DNA of 64,000 nucleotides. Origin: Takakia lepidozioides. Lineage: Eukaryota > Streptophyta > Takakiopsida > Takakiales > Takakiaceae. Positions 12,401 through 25,849 of this stretch are shown in pieces (position 1 is the first letter of the stretch; each line of letters begins with the position of its first letter). The stretch covers positions 60,061,053 to 60,125,052 of the forward strand of contig CM060732.1 in the NCBI GenBank assembly GCA_030704615.1. The letters are read 5' to 3'. The notes under the pieces were generated by a model. That model ran no database searches. It was not told the DNA's origin and saw only the letters and a program-made list of their open reading frames with translations. The position numbers and the translations under genes were made by a program.

Positions 12401-15400
12401 AGTACCTTTGTCTGCTTCCACCACCCAATTGTTGTGTACAAGTGTTAATGGCTCAACTGCAGTTGACAGTTAGATAGTGCCTCTTATCTGGTCTGGAGCG
12501 TTGTGTATGCTGAAGGGTGGAACTTTTATAGCGTGTCTCTAGCATGAAATATCCAGAAACTGAACCCCTCGCATCAGGGTTTATGTCTCAGGTTGGGGAC
12601 GCAAATAGTCATGCAACATGTGGGTAGTTTTTCCCTTCTGAGAATTATGTGTAATGAGACCAATGACCAATGAAAGATGTCAGGAGCCCTTGTATTTAAC
12701 AGTGGTACTGAATATGATATATGGTTTGGTCTTTGATGATTAGGTGACATACAAGCAGCAATTACAGATTGAGGAGACAAAGAAGAAGGCGCTCGACAAG
12801 CACCTTGACTTTTTATTGGGACAAACAGAGAGGTCTGGCATCCATGTGTTTGTTTTTGTCAAATAGAATGCTATGAGATATTTATAGTAGATATCTGTGG
12901 ACTGGTGGGGTAGATCTCGATTGTATATCCAATAATGTCATTTGATTCTGTGACCTGGTTGGCGCATTAAATGTTGCGTACCATTTTCTATCTGCTATTT
13001 TGAAATATCTTGTGTTGCATGATCTACAAAATAAGTGTCTCTCTCTGATGGAGTTTGCTGTGGCAAGAGTCAGGGCTCTCTGTGGCATTGATCCATTTAG
13101 AGCTGCAGGGATGCAGTCACCTCCTTGAATCTCTTGGATAGAGAATCCTTTCTGTGGTTGCACGGGATGACCTTTCTCTGGTGTGGCCCACTCAGAGCTG
13201 CACATGTACAGACGCACAACTTTGACAGTCCACTGGGTTTTGTCTGGATCATGTGGTCAGGTACTCAACAATGTTGGCCGAAAATCTTGCTGATACCTCC
13301 ATTGTCCCAGAGCCTCCATCTCTTCTGCTGCTGCCAGCAGTTCCTGTTGATGGAAGAGGCAGTGCAGCTGGTGGGATGGGGGAGCCGGTGTCCTCCGTTG
13401 GCCCAGAGCTGATATCACACTCAGAGTTGGAAACACACTTTCCTTTCAAAGATTCCACAAGCAGTGGTATGCTGAGGAACAAGGAGAGGGTCATGACTAT
13501 GGGAATGGAAGGTGGCGACGAAGATTTTATGTTGGATGACGAGGAAGAACAGGTGTGGCACTTTTGAACTTCTCCTGTTCTTCTTGTTGTGGATCCCTAG
13601 CTTGGGTTCTATGTTATGTTGATTACTTTTTTACTTTGTGTTTTAGGAACGTTTTTCACCTGTCCCGATATCCAGTGTATCGAACCGGAGGTCAATGGAG
13701 TCAATTTTGTTTTCCAATGCACCTTGTCCTGGCTGGTGGGTCAGTTTTAAGCAAACCCCGTCAAGCCAGAAGAGTTTAACTTCATTTTGCCAATCAAGGC
13801 CGCAGGCTTGAGGGCAGGCAAAACATAACATACTTCCTGGAGTGCATGGGCTGTGGCATCACAGTGTAGATTAATGTGACCAGTTGATAAGAGGGGACAT
13901 CAGAAACAAAGATGGGTGGACCCTTACCAGTCCCCTTTAGCCTGGATTTTGAATGGTTGGTATGCGGTTGTCGGCGTGCCTGTAAGTTCTTCAGGGATCG
14001 TAAATTTCCTGTATGTCTGGGAACAATTCTGATTTTGGAGTAACGTCAAGATTCTTTGCGTATTGCATCAAAGTTTCCCTGTACTTTGGCATGTTCTAGG
14101 AGGACGACGAAGCCACACTAGAGGCTGATGAAGCGCTATTTACTGAAGATGAGCGGAGAGAGGAACTGGGTGCCCTCCAAAGGGAGAGTGAACTCCCCAT
14201 AGAAGAGCTTCGCAAGTTGTACGAGAGGAGGGGAGGTTGTCACAACTTTAATTCCCTCTTCTATCTTCATGTACTCAATCGGTGCTATGATTGTCTGGTC
14301 TTCAGCCGTTCTATTTTGAAAATCAGTTCTATCCTTCATGCTTGGGTGGAAGACTGATATTGCCATCCAGAACCTGAATCTGCTCGTACTATTCCGTCAT
14401 GTTAGTCGAGGGCAATACGATTGATGTCCTATGTTTCTGGCAGTATGTAGATATCTTGAGGCATATGTCTGTAAGGGAGGAAGCCGAGAGCCCTCCTAAT
14501 GCTCAAAACAAAATGGAATGTGCAGACCTACCAGATATTGAGGATGAGGAAGAGGAAGAAGATGAAACTGAAGGTGATGAAGACAGCGAAAAGAATGAGG
14601 AGGACGAAGAGATGGACCTAGGTGACCTAAAGGAGAATATGACCAAGAACCTAGAGAAAGATGAGGTTAGAGCTACTCTCACGCTGACAGTGCTTCATGC
14701 ATCCGATCACCAAGAATCAGGTCTTGGAAGTGAAGTAGTGTTGGATGATGAGTTGTTGGATCTCTCAAGACCACTACCAGCGCCTGTTGAGAACCCACAA
14801 GCTCGAGGTGGTGATTCGTTTGCCATGTCCAAGAGTCATGCCGCAGAGCATGTTGCTGCTGGTATTCAGGTATTGGTAGGAAAGGCACAGTCGGATAGGG
14901 AAGGGGCAACAGTGGAGCCAGGAAGGGAGGATGCGAAGACTCCAGTCTCTGGCAGTATTAAACTTGCAGAGGATGTAATGGGAAAGGTAGGAGAGCCATC
15001 TTCCAAAGTTGAGGAACCTGGAAAAGTCTATGAGACCGAGAGTATGACTGCATGGTTAGAAATGAAGATGGAGAAGTCCACAAGTGAAGACAGAGGAGTT
15101 GCAGGTGGTGTCTCGGAGACAGAACAACCTGAGAAAGGTCAAGAATTAGGTACACTTGTGGTAGATCTTGGGGGCCATCCTTCAGAAGATGAGAAGGAGT
15201 TTTCAAGTGAAAAGAGATCAGGGAGACGGGAAATTCTCCTGACCACCAAGCGTTCAGCTTTGGATGTAATGAGGGAGATGCAGGTAAGGTTTCTTTGCCA
15301 TTTCCATTTCTTTCTTGTCTATTTGTTGTCGCAGATTTATGTTGGGGTGCTGTTTAGTGCGCTTAGGGGAACTGTTGCCAGGCATGAATGAAGTGTTTTT

Positions 15401-18400
15401 AGAGTTGAAGTGTCAAAACTTGTCTACTTCACTTGTGCACCCTGCCCTTCATTGGGCATGGACAACAGGGGATAAATGCTGGATCTATGTTCTTTATGGT
15501 TTTGAAGCTGGTGGATAATCAACTTGGTACTTTTGGGTCATGTCTCTACCTGCTCGGTCCCATTCCCTATGACATCTATTATAATGGAGCACTACACTGT
15601 CAGAGCCTATAGGCAGGGTCGTAGTGCTGAGGGTGCTAGGGATGAAGCGTGTCTTAGTAAGTAGTCAACTTGTCTCTTGCAGGCAGTCTGATTGAGATGA
15701 AGCCTCTTTACAAGCGTGGTGTCACCCGTCATACAAATATCGCCTCCTTCTTCTTGCACGCAGTTTGATTGAGGTCAGGCATGTCTCCTGCAGGATGATG
15801 GGGACTACATCCCTGCAGCTATGGCAGATGGGCATGACGAGGTAAACTTCTGAAGCTTCAGCAGCAACCAGCTCCTTTTATCTCATAAGTTGCAAAGCAA
15901 GCAACTTGCTCACGGTATTGTGCATGGAGTTGCATTCTATAGGATGAGGTTATAAATATTTGACTTGGAGCTATCAGCCATCTGATTTTCGCATCTCCAA
16001 ATCTGTCGAAATAGCAGTGCATAAGTTTATGTGTGAACTTGATCTTAATAGGTCAAGCTCCACCCTGTATTGTATGGATTTGATATCATGTCGGTACTCT
16101 CGTATCAGGATGATGATGAAGGGACCCTTGAGGAGGAGGAAAGATTGGTGAAGGAGGAAGGTGCCGGGGCTGTGAATGAGGTCAGATTGGTTTTTCCCTT
16201 TCCTCATAGGAGTTTAGAAGATGAAAGGATAGGAGTTTTGCACATGTATGTGTGTGTGTGTGTGTCTGCCTTACTGTCGAGTAGTTCACTAAACCGTGTT
16301 GTACCTTAGGGCTTATATAGTTCTATGCAGTCCTTGGAAAGCCACACAATGATCCAAAATAGGAGAGAAAAAGGGGTGCCGGTTGATTTGTTAAAGTTGC
16401 TTGTATTTTATTATAGAACTTGATAGCAACTTGGTCTGGAAGAATTTGGCTTTAATTCACTTTCGTGGTATGTACTGTACTTGGCATCGAACTTGTTTCT
16501 GTTGGGATATAGATTGACGAATTGAAGCGCGAAAGTGAGATGAGTCTGGATGAGCTTTTGGCACAGTACAAATATGTGAGCTGACCTCTTTAACTCTACT
16601 CCGTTTATGTCACTGATGTGGGAGCAACTTAAATTGAATTTGAACTCTGTAATATGGGGGCAATAAAACTTCATATTTGGGAATCATTCTTAGATTGATC
16701 TTGGAAGCTTTTGAGTAGATGGCAGGTATATTATTGCGGCACGCTGAAACTCATGGAAGTTATACTTTCTTTGTTTAATTTTGGACCAGTATCTTTGTTA
16801 ATGTATCGGATTGACGCCTTTCCTGTTTGTCCAGATGACAGATATGGATGACAATGAAGAACACACAGAGTACTCTGATTACAGAGTGGATGATTTTCCA
16901 GAGGACCGACGTGACCGGACCAGTGAAGCTGGTACAAGTGGATCCAGTGATGAAGAAGATGAGGATGATGCTGATGTTGCCGGTGATTTGGCAGAGGCGA
17001 AAGAACGAATGGGAGAGCCAAGCACCAGTGGGCGAGACCACTCTCCCTTGCTTTCAAACAGAATTGGGAAGGGACTGCAGAGGAAGCCTTTTGATTCTCT
17101 TGATTTGAAGGAAGAAGCGGTGAGAGGCCATGACCCTGCTGGCAATCAGAAGGTGAGCTGTCAATAACTGTGTTACTGCTACTACCGTTTTTCTAGTACA
17201 ATGACAGAGCCAGCTCTGCGTATCTGGTTCATGAAGAGTGTACTTGCATGGTTATGGTTGAGTCAGTTCTGGTCTGCAGGTCGTAATCATCTCCTCTTTT
17301 GTGATGTGGCCAGACGGATTTGCAAGAAAGTCGATGGAGTGCAGATGGAGGGAGGGATAAGAATGGTATGATTGGGGACAAAACTATAGGAAATGGGATT
17401 ACTGGGACCTCTTTGCTTCTGCAAGTGGATGGGGAGGTTGATGCTGAGACAGCTGCGGCGGTGGCCAAGGTGACTGAAGCTGCCAGACGGAGAGGAGAAA
17501 GAATTGTCATGAGAACTCTAAAAGAAGAAAGAGATGTCCTACTATGTAGCAAGTCTTCAGTCACAGAGAGGGAAGAGACTGCAGATAGAAGAGGAAGTGA
17601 TCCGTTTGATGTCAAGGGTCCATTGGCACCCAAACCTTGTGAAAGCGAGAACAGGGATGTTGATCTTATGCTGAGCTTACCTATGCCAGGTGCACCAGGA
17701 GTTGGCAACAATGATCTGAAATGTGAATTAGTCTCCACCAACTCCGAAGTTGGTGGTTCAGCAGATACATTGATGGAATCCAGAATAGAAGGCTTGGATA
17801 AGAAACTTGTGACTGGCAGTGAGCCTAATCCAGCAGGGACATCACTTCTGAATCATGGAAGTGCAGAGGTTCAAAAACTGGAAGACGTGGAAGAGAGAAC
17901 AGGTGAAGATAGATTGGCTGACGCTGCTGCAGCTGCACAGTCAGCGCAGCCCACCGGCTACACGTTTTCCACCACTAAAGTGCGTACAAAGCTACCATTT
18001 CTTTTGAAGCACTCTCTTCGGGAGTACCAACATATTGGGCTTGACTGGCTGGTCACAATGTATGAAAAGCGGCTGAATGGAATTCTAGCGGATGAGATGG
18101 GTTTGGGAAAGACAATTATGACAATTTCATTGCTGGCTCACTTGGCTTGCGAGAAAGGTATATGGGGTCCACACCTCATTGTAGTGCCTACCAGTGTGAT
18201 GCTCAACTGGGAGACAGAATTTATGAAATGGTGCCCTGCATTCAAAATCCTGACCTACTTTGGGAGTGCCAAAGAGCGGAAGCTGAAGCGACAGGGTTGG
18301 TCAAGGGCTAACTCATTCCATGTTTGTATCACAACATACAGGCTTGTGATCCAGGATGCTAAGGCGTTCAAGCGAAAGAAGTGGAAGTACCTGATACTGG

Positions 18401-21400
18401 ACGAAGCCCATCTAATCAAGAATTGGAAATCCCAGAGATGGCAGACGTTGTTGAACTTCAATTCAAAGCGTAGAATTCTTCTTACTGGGACCCCACTCCA
18501 GAATGACCTGATGGAGCTTTGGTCCCTGATGCATTTTCTTATGCCGCATGTTTTTCAGTCACACCAAGAATTCCGTGACTGGTTCAGCAACCCAATCACA
18601 GGAATGGTGGAGGGGCAAGAACAGGTAATGATGTTGTTATGACTTGTTGAGCTCATTCTCCCTTTGCAGTGTGTTAATACAGAAATTTAACATGACTAGT
18701 ACAGATAAGAAATCTAAGGACTTCCAGAGACACAGTTATGTAAGGTCGATTCTATGCATGGAACGATGCCACAGGCAGCTCTATGGTTCTTCATCTGCCT
18801 GAAGGCTCTCATCCCCAGAGCAAGGTTGATTCTCTTAATTTCGAGAACTCTGTGATTTGTACAAGTGCCCATTTGCCTTTCACTAATCCTTCGATGATGG
18901 ATACTGGAATTGAGGATAACGTCAGAATTAGAAGATTATGTAATATAAATTTCATTTTATCAAGCCAGTGCGATACACTGTTGGCTCACTGGTGCAGGTA
19001 AACAAGGAGCTCGTGGATCGGTTGCACAATGTGCTTCGTCCCTTCTTGCTACGTCGTTTGAAGAAGGATGTTGAGAAGCAGCTCCCTGGTAAATTTGAGC
19101 ATGTGATACGTTGCCGTTTATCCAAACGACAGCGCAACCTGTATGAGGATTTCATGGCCAGCTCTGATACGCAAGCTACTCTTGCCAGTGGCAATTTTCT
19201 AGGCCTCATCAATGTCCTGATGCAGCTGCGCAAGGTCTGTAATCACCCCGATTTATTTGAAAGTCGCCCCATTATTTCTTCCTTTGACTTGCCTGGCATT
19301 GAAGTCCATCTTAGTTCAGCCGCTTGCTCGGCAATGACACTGGATCCTTTCGCGGGGGTTGATCTGAGAGGCCTAAATCTGTGTTTTAGTCAACTAGAAT
19401 GTGAAATGGCCAAGTGGGAAGCAGAGGAGGTTGCTGTCATTGCGAGCCCAGCTCCCATGATTGTGGAAATAGGAAGTTCTGGTGAAGACACCTGGAATCA
19501 GCAGCAGGAAAAGTACAAGGCATGTGGGGAGGTCCGAGGTGTCATGGAAGAGATTCAAGCTTTGCTGAGGGCTCAAAGAGCAAAGCAGAGGAGAGAAAAG
19601 GTGCTCGCACTTTCCTACCTGAATGACCTGCGGTGCAGCCGGGGACCTGTGTATGGATCAGACCTTCGGAAACTAGTGGAAGTGGAACATGCTGTCCATG
19701 ATGTGCACAAGGTTAAGGCTGACCCTCGGAGGTACTTAGAATTCTCATCCACAATCGCGGATGTTGTCCAGTTGCCCCTCACCCGCTGTGAAACGATGAT
19801 GAATTTGATCGAAGCTTTCGTGTTTGCCATTCCAGCTGCTCGCGCACCAGTGCCTGCTGCTTGGTGCAGCCACTTAGCACCCTCTTCCTCACTTCTTAGA
19901 CCTAGGTTGCTGGAGGAGCGCCGACATGAAGTCAGTGCAATGATGGTTCCGTTAAGACCTGTGGTCGTACGGAGGCAGCTCTTCTTTCCAGACCGACGGC
20001 TTCTCCAGTTTGATTGTGGAAAGCTTCAGGAGCTGGCATCACTGCTGCGACAATTGAAGTCAGAGGGCCATAGAGCTTTGATTTTCACGCAAATGACCAA
20101 AATGCTGGATGTATTGGAGAGTTTTATAAATCTTTATGGGTATACCTACATGCGGCTGGATGGCTCTACGAAGCCAGAACAGCGCCAGATTCTGATGCAA
20201 CGATTCAATACTAATCCCAAGATCTTCCTCTTTATACTATCTACACGCAGTGGGGGGGTTGGAATCAACCTCGTGGGTGCCGACACAGTCATTTTTTATG
20301 ACAGTGATTGGAATCCAGCCATGGACCAGCAGGCGCAGGACCGGTGCCACCGCATTGGGCAGACACGGGAGGTCCACATATACCGTCTAGTAAGTGAGAG
20401 TACAATTGAGGAGAACATTTTGAAGAAGGCGAATCAAAAGAGGGTGCTGGATGACTTGGTTATTCAGAGTGGCAGCTACAACACTGAATTCTTCAAGAAG
20501 CTCGACCCAATGGAGCTCTTTTCTGGTCTGAAGGGAGTGAAAGTTGGGGTGCCAGCTGATAGGGGTGTGATCGCAGCACCCTTGGTCGCAGCCTCCACTC
20601 CTGATACCTCAGGAGCTGCTTCTGTTAGAAACTCTGAACAAAAGGAGCTTTCAAATGCTGAGGTTGAAGCTGCACTGAAAAATGCTGAGGATGAGGCAGA
20701 TTACATGGCCATGAAGCGAGTCGAACAAGAAGAAGCTGCTGAAAATCAAGAATTCACTGAAGAAGTTTTTGCAGGGAATATTGATGATGAAGATTTAGGA
20801 GAGGAGATGGAGGAAGGAGGGAGAGGCCCAGTCACAGCAGGCAAAGCACAAAATGAAACTGCAGTTCTGGCAGGTGCTTACCAAGGGTTGGAAGAGAATG
20901 GTGCAGGGAATGGTTTTGAAGATGTCCCACTTGGACGATCATCTCTGTTTCCTGCAGATGTCGAAGAGGATATGGATATGCTGGCTGATGTTAGACAGAT
21001 GGCGGCGGCGGCAGCAGCAGCAGGTCGTGCAAGCACATCTTTTGAGGACCAGCTTCGGCCTGTTGAGAGATATGCAATGCGGTTCCTGGAGCTTTGGGAT
21101 CCACGGGTTGACAAGTTGGCGGTGGTGGCACAGGTATCCTGTTCATGTGTCCAGTTATGAGGATTCAAGAATAGAAAGGACTCGTTAATAGTGTTGCGAG
21201 AACTGTTTCTTGTTGAACAGCGCTTATTTGTGAGATTAGATACTTTTGACATCAAAATTCTATCTGGACTTATGTCAGGAGAAACTCATTATTAGGAGAT
21301 TTGGAAAACCAATCTCTCGCGGAGTGATCTATTGCAATTTTTGTCACATCTTTGCTGCAACACTTTGGGCAGGTGATTTTTGAGGAAAAGGAATGGGAGC

Positions 21401-24400
21401 TTGATCAACTGGAGAAGCTAAAAGAGGAACAGGAAGCCGAGATCGATGAGGATAATGAACCCCTGTTTTACGAGAGTAAGTTTACTTTCAGAGTAACTGT
21501 ATAACAGCCTTTTTTGCCCTATTACTCAACAATTTTGACCTCCTTTCTGATGCAGATTTGAGACACAGAGTGTATTGATGAAGGAATTTGGGGCCTTTAG
21601 TCACCTCCAAGCATCTGGTGATGAATACCCCATCTTAGGAAATTTAAAATTCTAGTTTGTAGGATATGTGTCTGCTGCTGCTTAATCACTAAATTGCATG
21701 TGTCTCCTGCGTTGCTTCTGATATTTTGGTGTCACACTGCAGATTGGGACACGACGTTTGCTAATGAAGCATATCGTCAGCAAGTTGAGGTGCTAGCTCA
21801 GCAGCAGGTGTGCGTGAGTAACTTTTGTGAGGAATTTTTCGTAGGTGGAAAGACAATTTAAGTTGAAAAATGATATAATAATTAGGACAAACAATGTTGT
21901 TACTCTCCTGTGTTCTTACAGTGGTGTCACAGTGTAGCTTTCTCCCTTAAAATGTCAGGATCCTCACTAATCACCTACAGTAATCTTTCAGTTCTTTTTC
22001 TATTTTGGTGTAATTGAGTGTGTTCCTGAGTTTGCACAGTCACTGGTCAACTAAAAAATTCTGGTGGAGAAAAAAATGATATGGTTGTATCACATTGTTA
22101 TGGGTGCCTTTTCTCTAAGCGTGGTTCCTTGTTTACCAGGAGAATCAGAGGCAACTAGAATGGGAAGCTATGGAGGAAGAAATGCGTGATGCCGACAGGT
22201 AAGGATGCAATTTGCTCGTTCGTTCACAAACTTTTGTTGTAAGCGGCTTCTTTATGGCTTTGATCCGTTTTTCATCTCAACTTTTCATAGGTTTTATTTG
22301 TACTATTCTTTAAGTATACACCTGATTCTGGTTCCAAGGGTTTGTTTGACTAAGTTCATTATGTCTGTTTGGTGGTGCGATTGGTTTTGCACTGGAAGAA
22401 TTCAGATCATCCCAATTTAGCAAGTTTTCTCCTGGAAGTCCACCGGCCTGCCCATTCATCCTAGTTTGCTCACCAGCATTCTGTTGTGGCCTGTAAGAAG
22501 AGGTACTATAAGATCTTTGACTTCAGAATCGAAGTTACAAGCCCCTTTAAACTTACCTTCATCGTGTGAGTATTGAGCAGGGCTGTAGCTGAAGCTGCCG
22601 CATCAGTTCTGGGGGCAGAGAACTTCAGTCTGAAGCATAAATCAAAGAAGAAGCTGAAGAAGGCCAAATTCAAGTCTTTGGCTGAAGGATCATTGATAAC
22701 AGATATGGATGAGTCCTTATTGGCTGAGGACTTCCTACCTGGAATTAAGAGCCACAATTCAAAAGATCCCACATACAGGGATCCACATTCTGACCTATCA
22801 CCCCTTCCCTTCCGCAGCCCCTCGCAAAGAAAGCGCAATGCTCCAAAGCTGCTGGAGGAGGAGATGTTGGCTGAGCTGCATACTAAGAAGATGAGGAAGG
22901 AACTAGCGGGCAAGGAAAGGATGATCGGCATGGAGAAGGTAGTTCTTTACATGTTATTTTGTAGGGTTAGATTCTTGTTCCGGATAATTCAGAGCACTTG
23001 AGTTTATATACATGGGCAACTTGAAGGGAGAGATTTTTCTATGATGGAATGATACTCATGGGTGTAGGTGCTTGTGTGTAACCTCGAGGGAGGAAGTTGC
23101 CAATCATGATTTTATACATGAGTGCAGTACATGTTTGTCCATTTCATTTAGACTATGCACCCTTCGAAGTCCCAGTTGCACTTAAACAACATTATTTTAT
23201 TGCTAGCTGAGGCTCATCATTTTCTCAATGGCTGTTCCCGTGATGAAGGGGAAGGGGAAGAAGAAGCCAGCAGAGAGTGACTTCTACAGAACACTCTCAG
23301 GAGATCCAAGCGAGCACTCTTGGGGTGGGGCTGTTATGCCACCAACAGGTAGTGGAAAGAACAAAACAGGAGGGAAAATCTCCATGATGGGAATACCTCC
23401 TAAGAAGGGACCTCTAGTCATGCTAGAGAAGGAAAGAAAGAAAGATGTAGCCAAGTCACAGGATCATGTGCCCCCCGCAGACCCCTGGACTCATGCAGAA
23501 GACGCAGTGTTGTGTGCTGTGGTGCATGAGTACGGAGGTAACTGGCAGCTGGCAAGTGAGACACTTGCAGGGGTCAATGAAGGGGGTGTTTACAGGGGAA
23601 GGCACCGTCATCCTGTACATTGTCGGGAGCGGTTCCGGCAGCTGCTAGCTCAGAATGCTGCAGCTGCAAGTGGGGATCCAAGCAGTGAGAAGAGCGCGCT
23701 CAATGCTGCTACCAACGCTCAGTTGAAGGTTACTGAGGTGTGTGAGCTGCCATTCTGCTCTGTACACATGTCTTCTGCAATTGTATTGTATTGGAATCTT
23801 CTCCTATTTGTTTTACGTGGATAATTTTCATCATCAAGGTTCCTGGTAGGAATGCAGGAAATGTGTATAACCTCCTGTTGGAAATTTTATGGAGAACCAT
23901 TGCAAACCCCAGAATTATAAGCTGAGTATTCCACGATGAGTTGTTTAAAAGGGACAAACCAAATTTGATGTATTTTCTGAACCGAAGAGAGTTGCAGAGT
24001 CCATTAGTTTTCCTAGGTCATAAAGCTGTTTTTCTCTTTCATGGGCAGGAGCACACGAAGCGGCTTTTAGATGTGGTGATGCAGCTGCCAGATGACGAGC
24101 TGCTCCTGCAACGGCACTTTGTGGCGGTGCTATCAGCATGGCAAGGTCGAAGAAAGACAACTGGCCACTCAGGTTCTGAGAAAACAGGCATTCCAGGCAG
24201 TATATACTCTCCTCATGGCCGGCCTTTCATGCCTCTCAACGTCCGACCGCCTGTCTCCAATACTCCGGGTGCCATGAAACCTGATGGGAAACAACCTCTA
24301 ACCCGAATCCCTGAGGCTCTAGCCAAGGTAGAACTAGACAAAAAGGTGACCTCTAGTCATTCCCTTCCAAGACAACAAAGTCAGCAGTTGAAAAGTCCAA

Positions 24401-25849
24401 GAGGTGGAAGCGAGGACAAGACTTTCAGTGTCGTAGACTTCTTGGTTGGGTCTGTTAATTTTTCGAAGTCTCTTGATGGTGTGGATTCAAACGTGGCCCT
24501 TCCCCCCACAATGCCCTCTCCAATTTCTCTGGAAGACATTCTGGGATTCTCGCCAGTCTCTCCTCCACCAGTACCTACTAGTGCTCTCCGACGTTTGGCG
24601 GACACATTAAATGAACAGCGCTTCAGGTATGGTCTATTTGTTCCCCAGTCTCTGTGTGCTTGCCTCTCCAATCTTCTCTAGCCCAGGATGTAGTACGTCT
24701 GGTTTGTCCCTTGAACTTGGATACTACAACACGTGTATGTTCAGTCCTTACCTGTGAGCTCAAAGAGACAGACTGAACATGTGTGTCGTGAGCTAGGAGA
24801 TCTACTTTTCTACCCTCAGTATGCATGGAAGGAGAGATTGAGATTGTTGGCAAACTGCTGCGTTAATTTGTAGTAGTTTCTGTGTTTTGCCATGACAATG
24901 CAGGGTAGCTTCAAAGATGGGCTGGGATGGAGCCACCCATGAGTGGGCTGCAGCAGCAGGTACCGGTACGGGTATGATTGGTGTGAAAGTCCCCTCCAAA
25001 GGCAAAGGTGCAGCGAAAAAGCGTCCTGCTCCAGATCCCTCTAAGCCTCCCAAACCGAAGCAACCTCGTGTGCCCAAACCCAGTAACAAGAAGGGAGTTC
25101 CTGGAGAAAGAAAGCCTAGCAACTTCCCCCCCAGCCAGTCTTCTCCTATCCCTGCCGTAAAAAGCAAACATTCCACTGGTGCTCAATCTCAAAATGGTGA
25201 AGTTCGTGTTCCTTCATCCTCCACATCCTTGGAAATGGCTGAACAGTTTGCAGGTCCTTCCAAAGGGACTCCACCATTGTCTCTGTCCCCGACGAGACCC
25301 CCTACGTCTGCAAGATCAGGTGTCGATATCTCCACTGGCAGTGCAGCACCTCTTACTGCACAGGCTGCCTCAGAGGATCTGGATTCCAGACAGCTGACAG
25401 GCCTTCACCAACAACCGGGCATCGGTGATCTTGCACCAGTGTCCCTTCCGCAAGGGCAGACCCTGCCAATGTGGTCTGCAGGGTTTCCCACAGCGAACAT
25501 CCCACATGGGGTATTAAACCACAGTTTGCCGCATCATTCACTTAGTTACATGCCAACTGCCCAATCTCCGCATGTGGGACAGCCTCAAACACGACCCAAT
25601 GCATCTGCCTCTCAGAGTGTCAGGAAGCCTCGTTGGCCTTGGCCCTCACCCTCAGCCTCCCCGAATGAGCAGTTGTACAATCACCAAGCCTTCCCGAGCT
25701 ATTCATTACCATCATTTCCAGCTGTGACAGTCAGTCAAGAAGCTGCTAGTGGCCCTGACTTGGGGCTCTCACTCGGATCTGGTATGCCCAAGAAGCCACC
25801 AGGTGTCAGCTACCCACAGCATCAACGACCACATCCTTCGTCGTCCTGA
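9452..25849 (+). CDS. PIE1: SWR1-complex ATP-dependent chromatin remodeller (PIE1 type), 21 coding exons
   Basis: Predicted Snf2-family ATPase of the SWR1 complex, which exchanges H2A for H2A.Z in nucleosomes. Proposed exons: 9452-10147, 10611-10718, 11896-12003, 12317-12397, 12744-12832, 13261-13552, 14100-14235, 14406-15283, 15794-15841, 16109-16180, 16513-16575, 16835-17152, 17314-18624, 18998-21133, 21373-21475, 21743-21807, 22140-22198, 22581-22938, 23207-23737, 24049-24626, 24904-25849. All use GT-AG sites and the total is 8,976 nt (2,992 codons). In order: HSA domain (CKTHWDFVLEEM, exons 2-6); acidic tracts; helicase lobe 1 with DEMGLGKT and DEAH; a long insertion between the lobes (about 19.3-20.0 kb), diagnostic of the SWR1/INO80 class; lobe 2 with QDRCHRIGQ; a SANT/Myb domain (23485-23645, DPWTHAEDAVL); and a Pro/Ser/Gln-rich tail. 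It is longer than Arabidopsis PIE1, about 2,055 aa from memory. The start codon, exon 1 and the exon 7/8 and 18/19 junctions are the least certain. Confidence 0.9.

Noticed and set aside
21557-21600. Alternative exon of PIE1 after the GATGCAG acceptor-like site at 21557
   Set aside because: It runs into a stop within a few codons; the exon at 21743-21807 keeps phase and gives the expected NWDTTFANEAY text.
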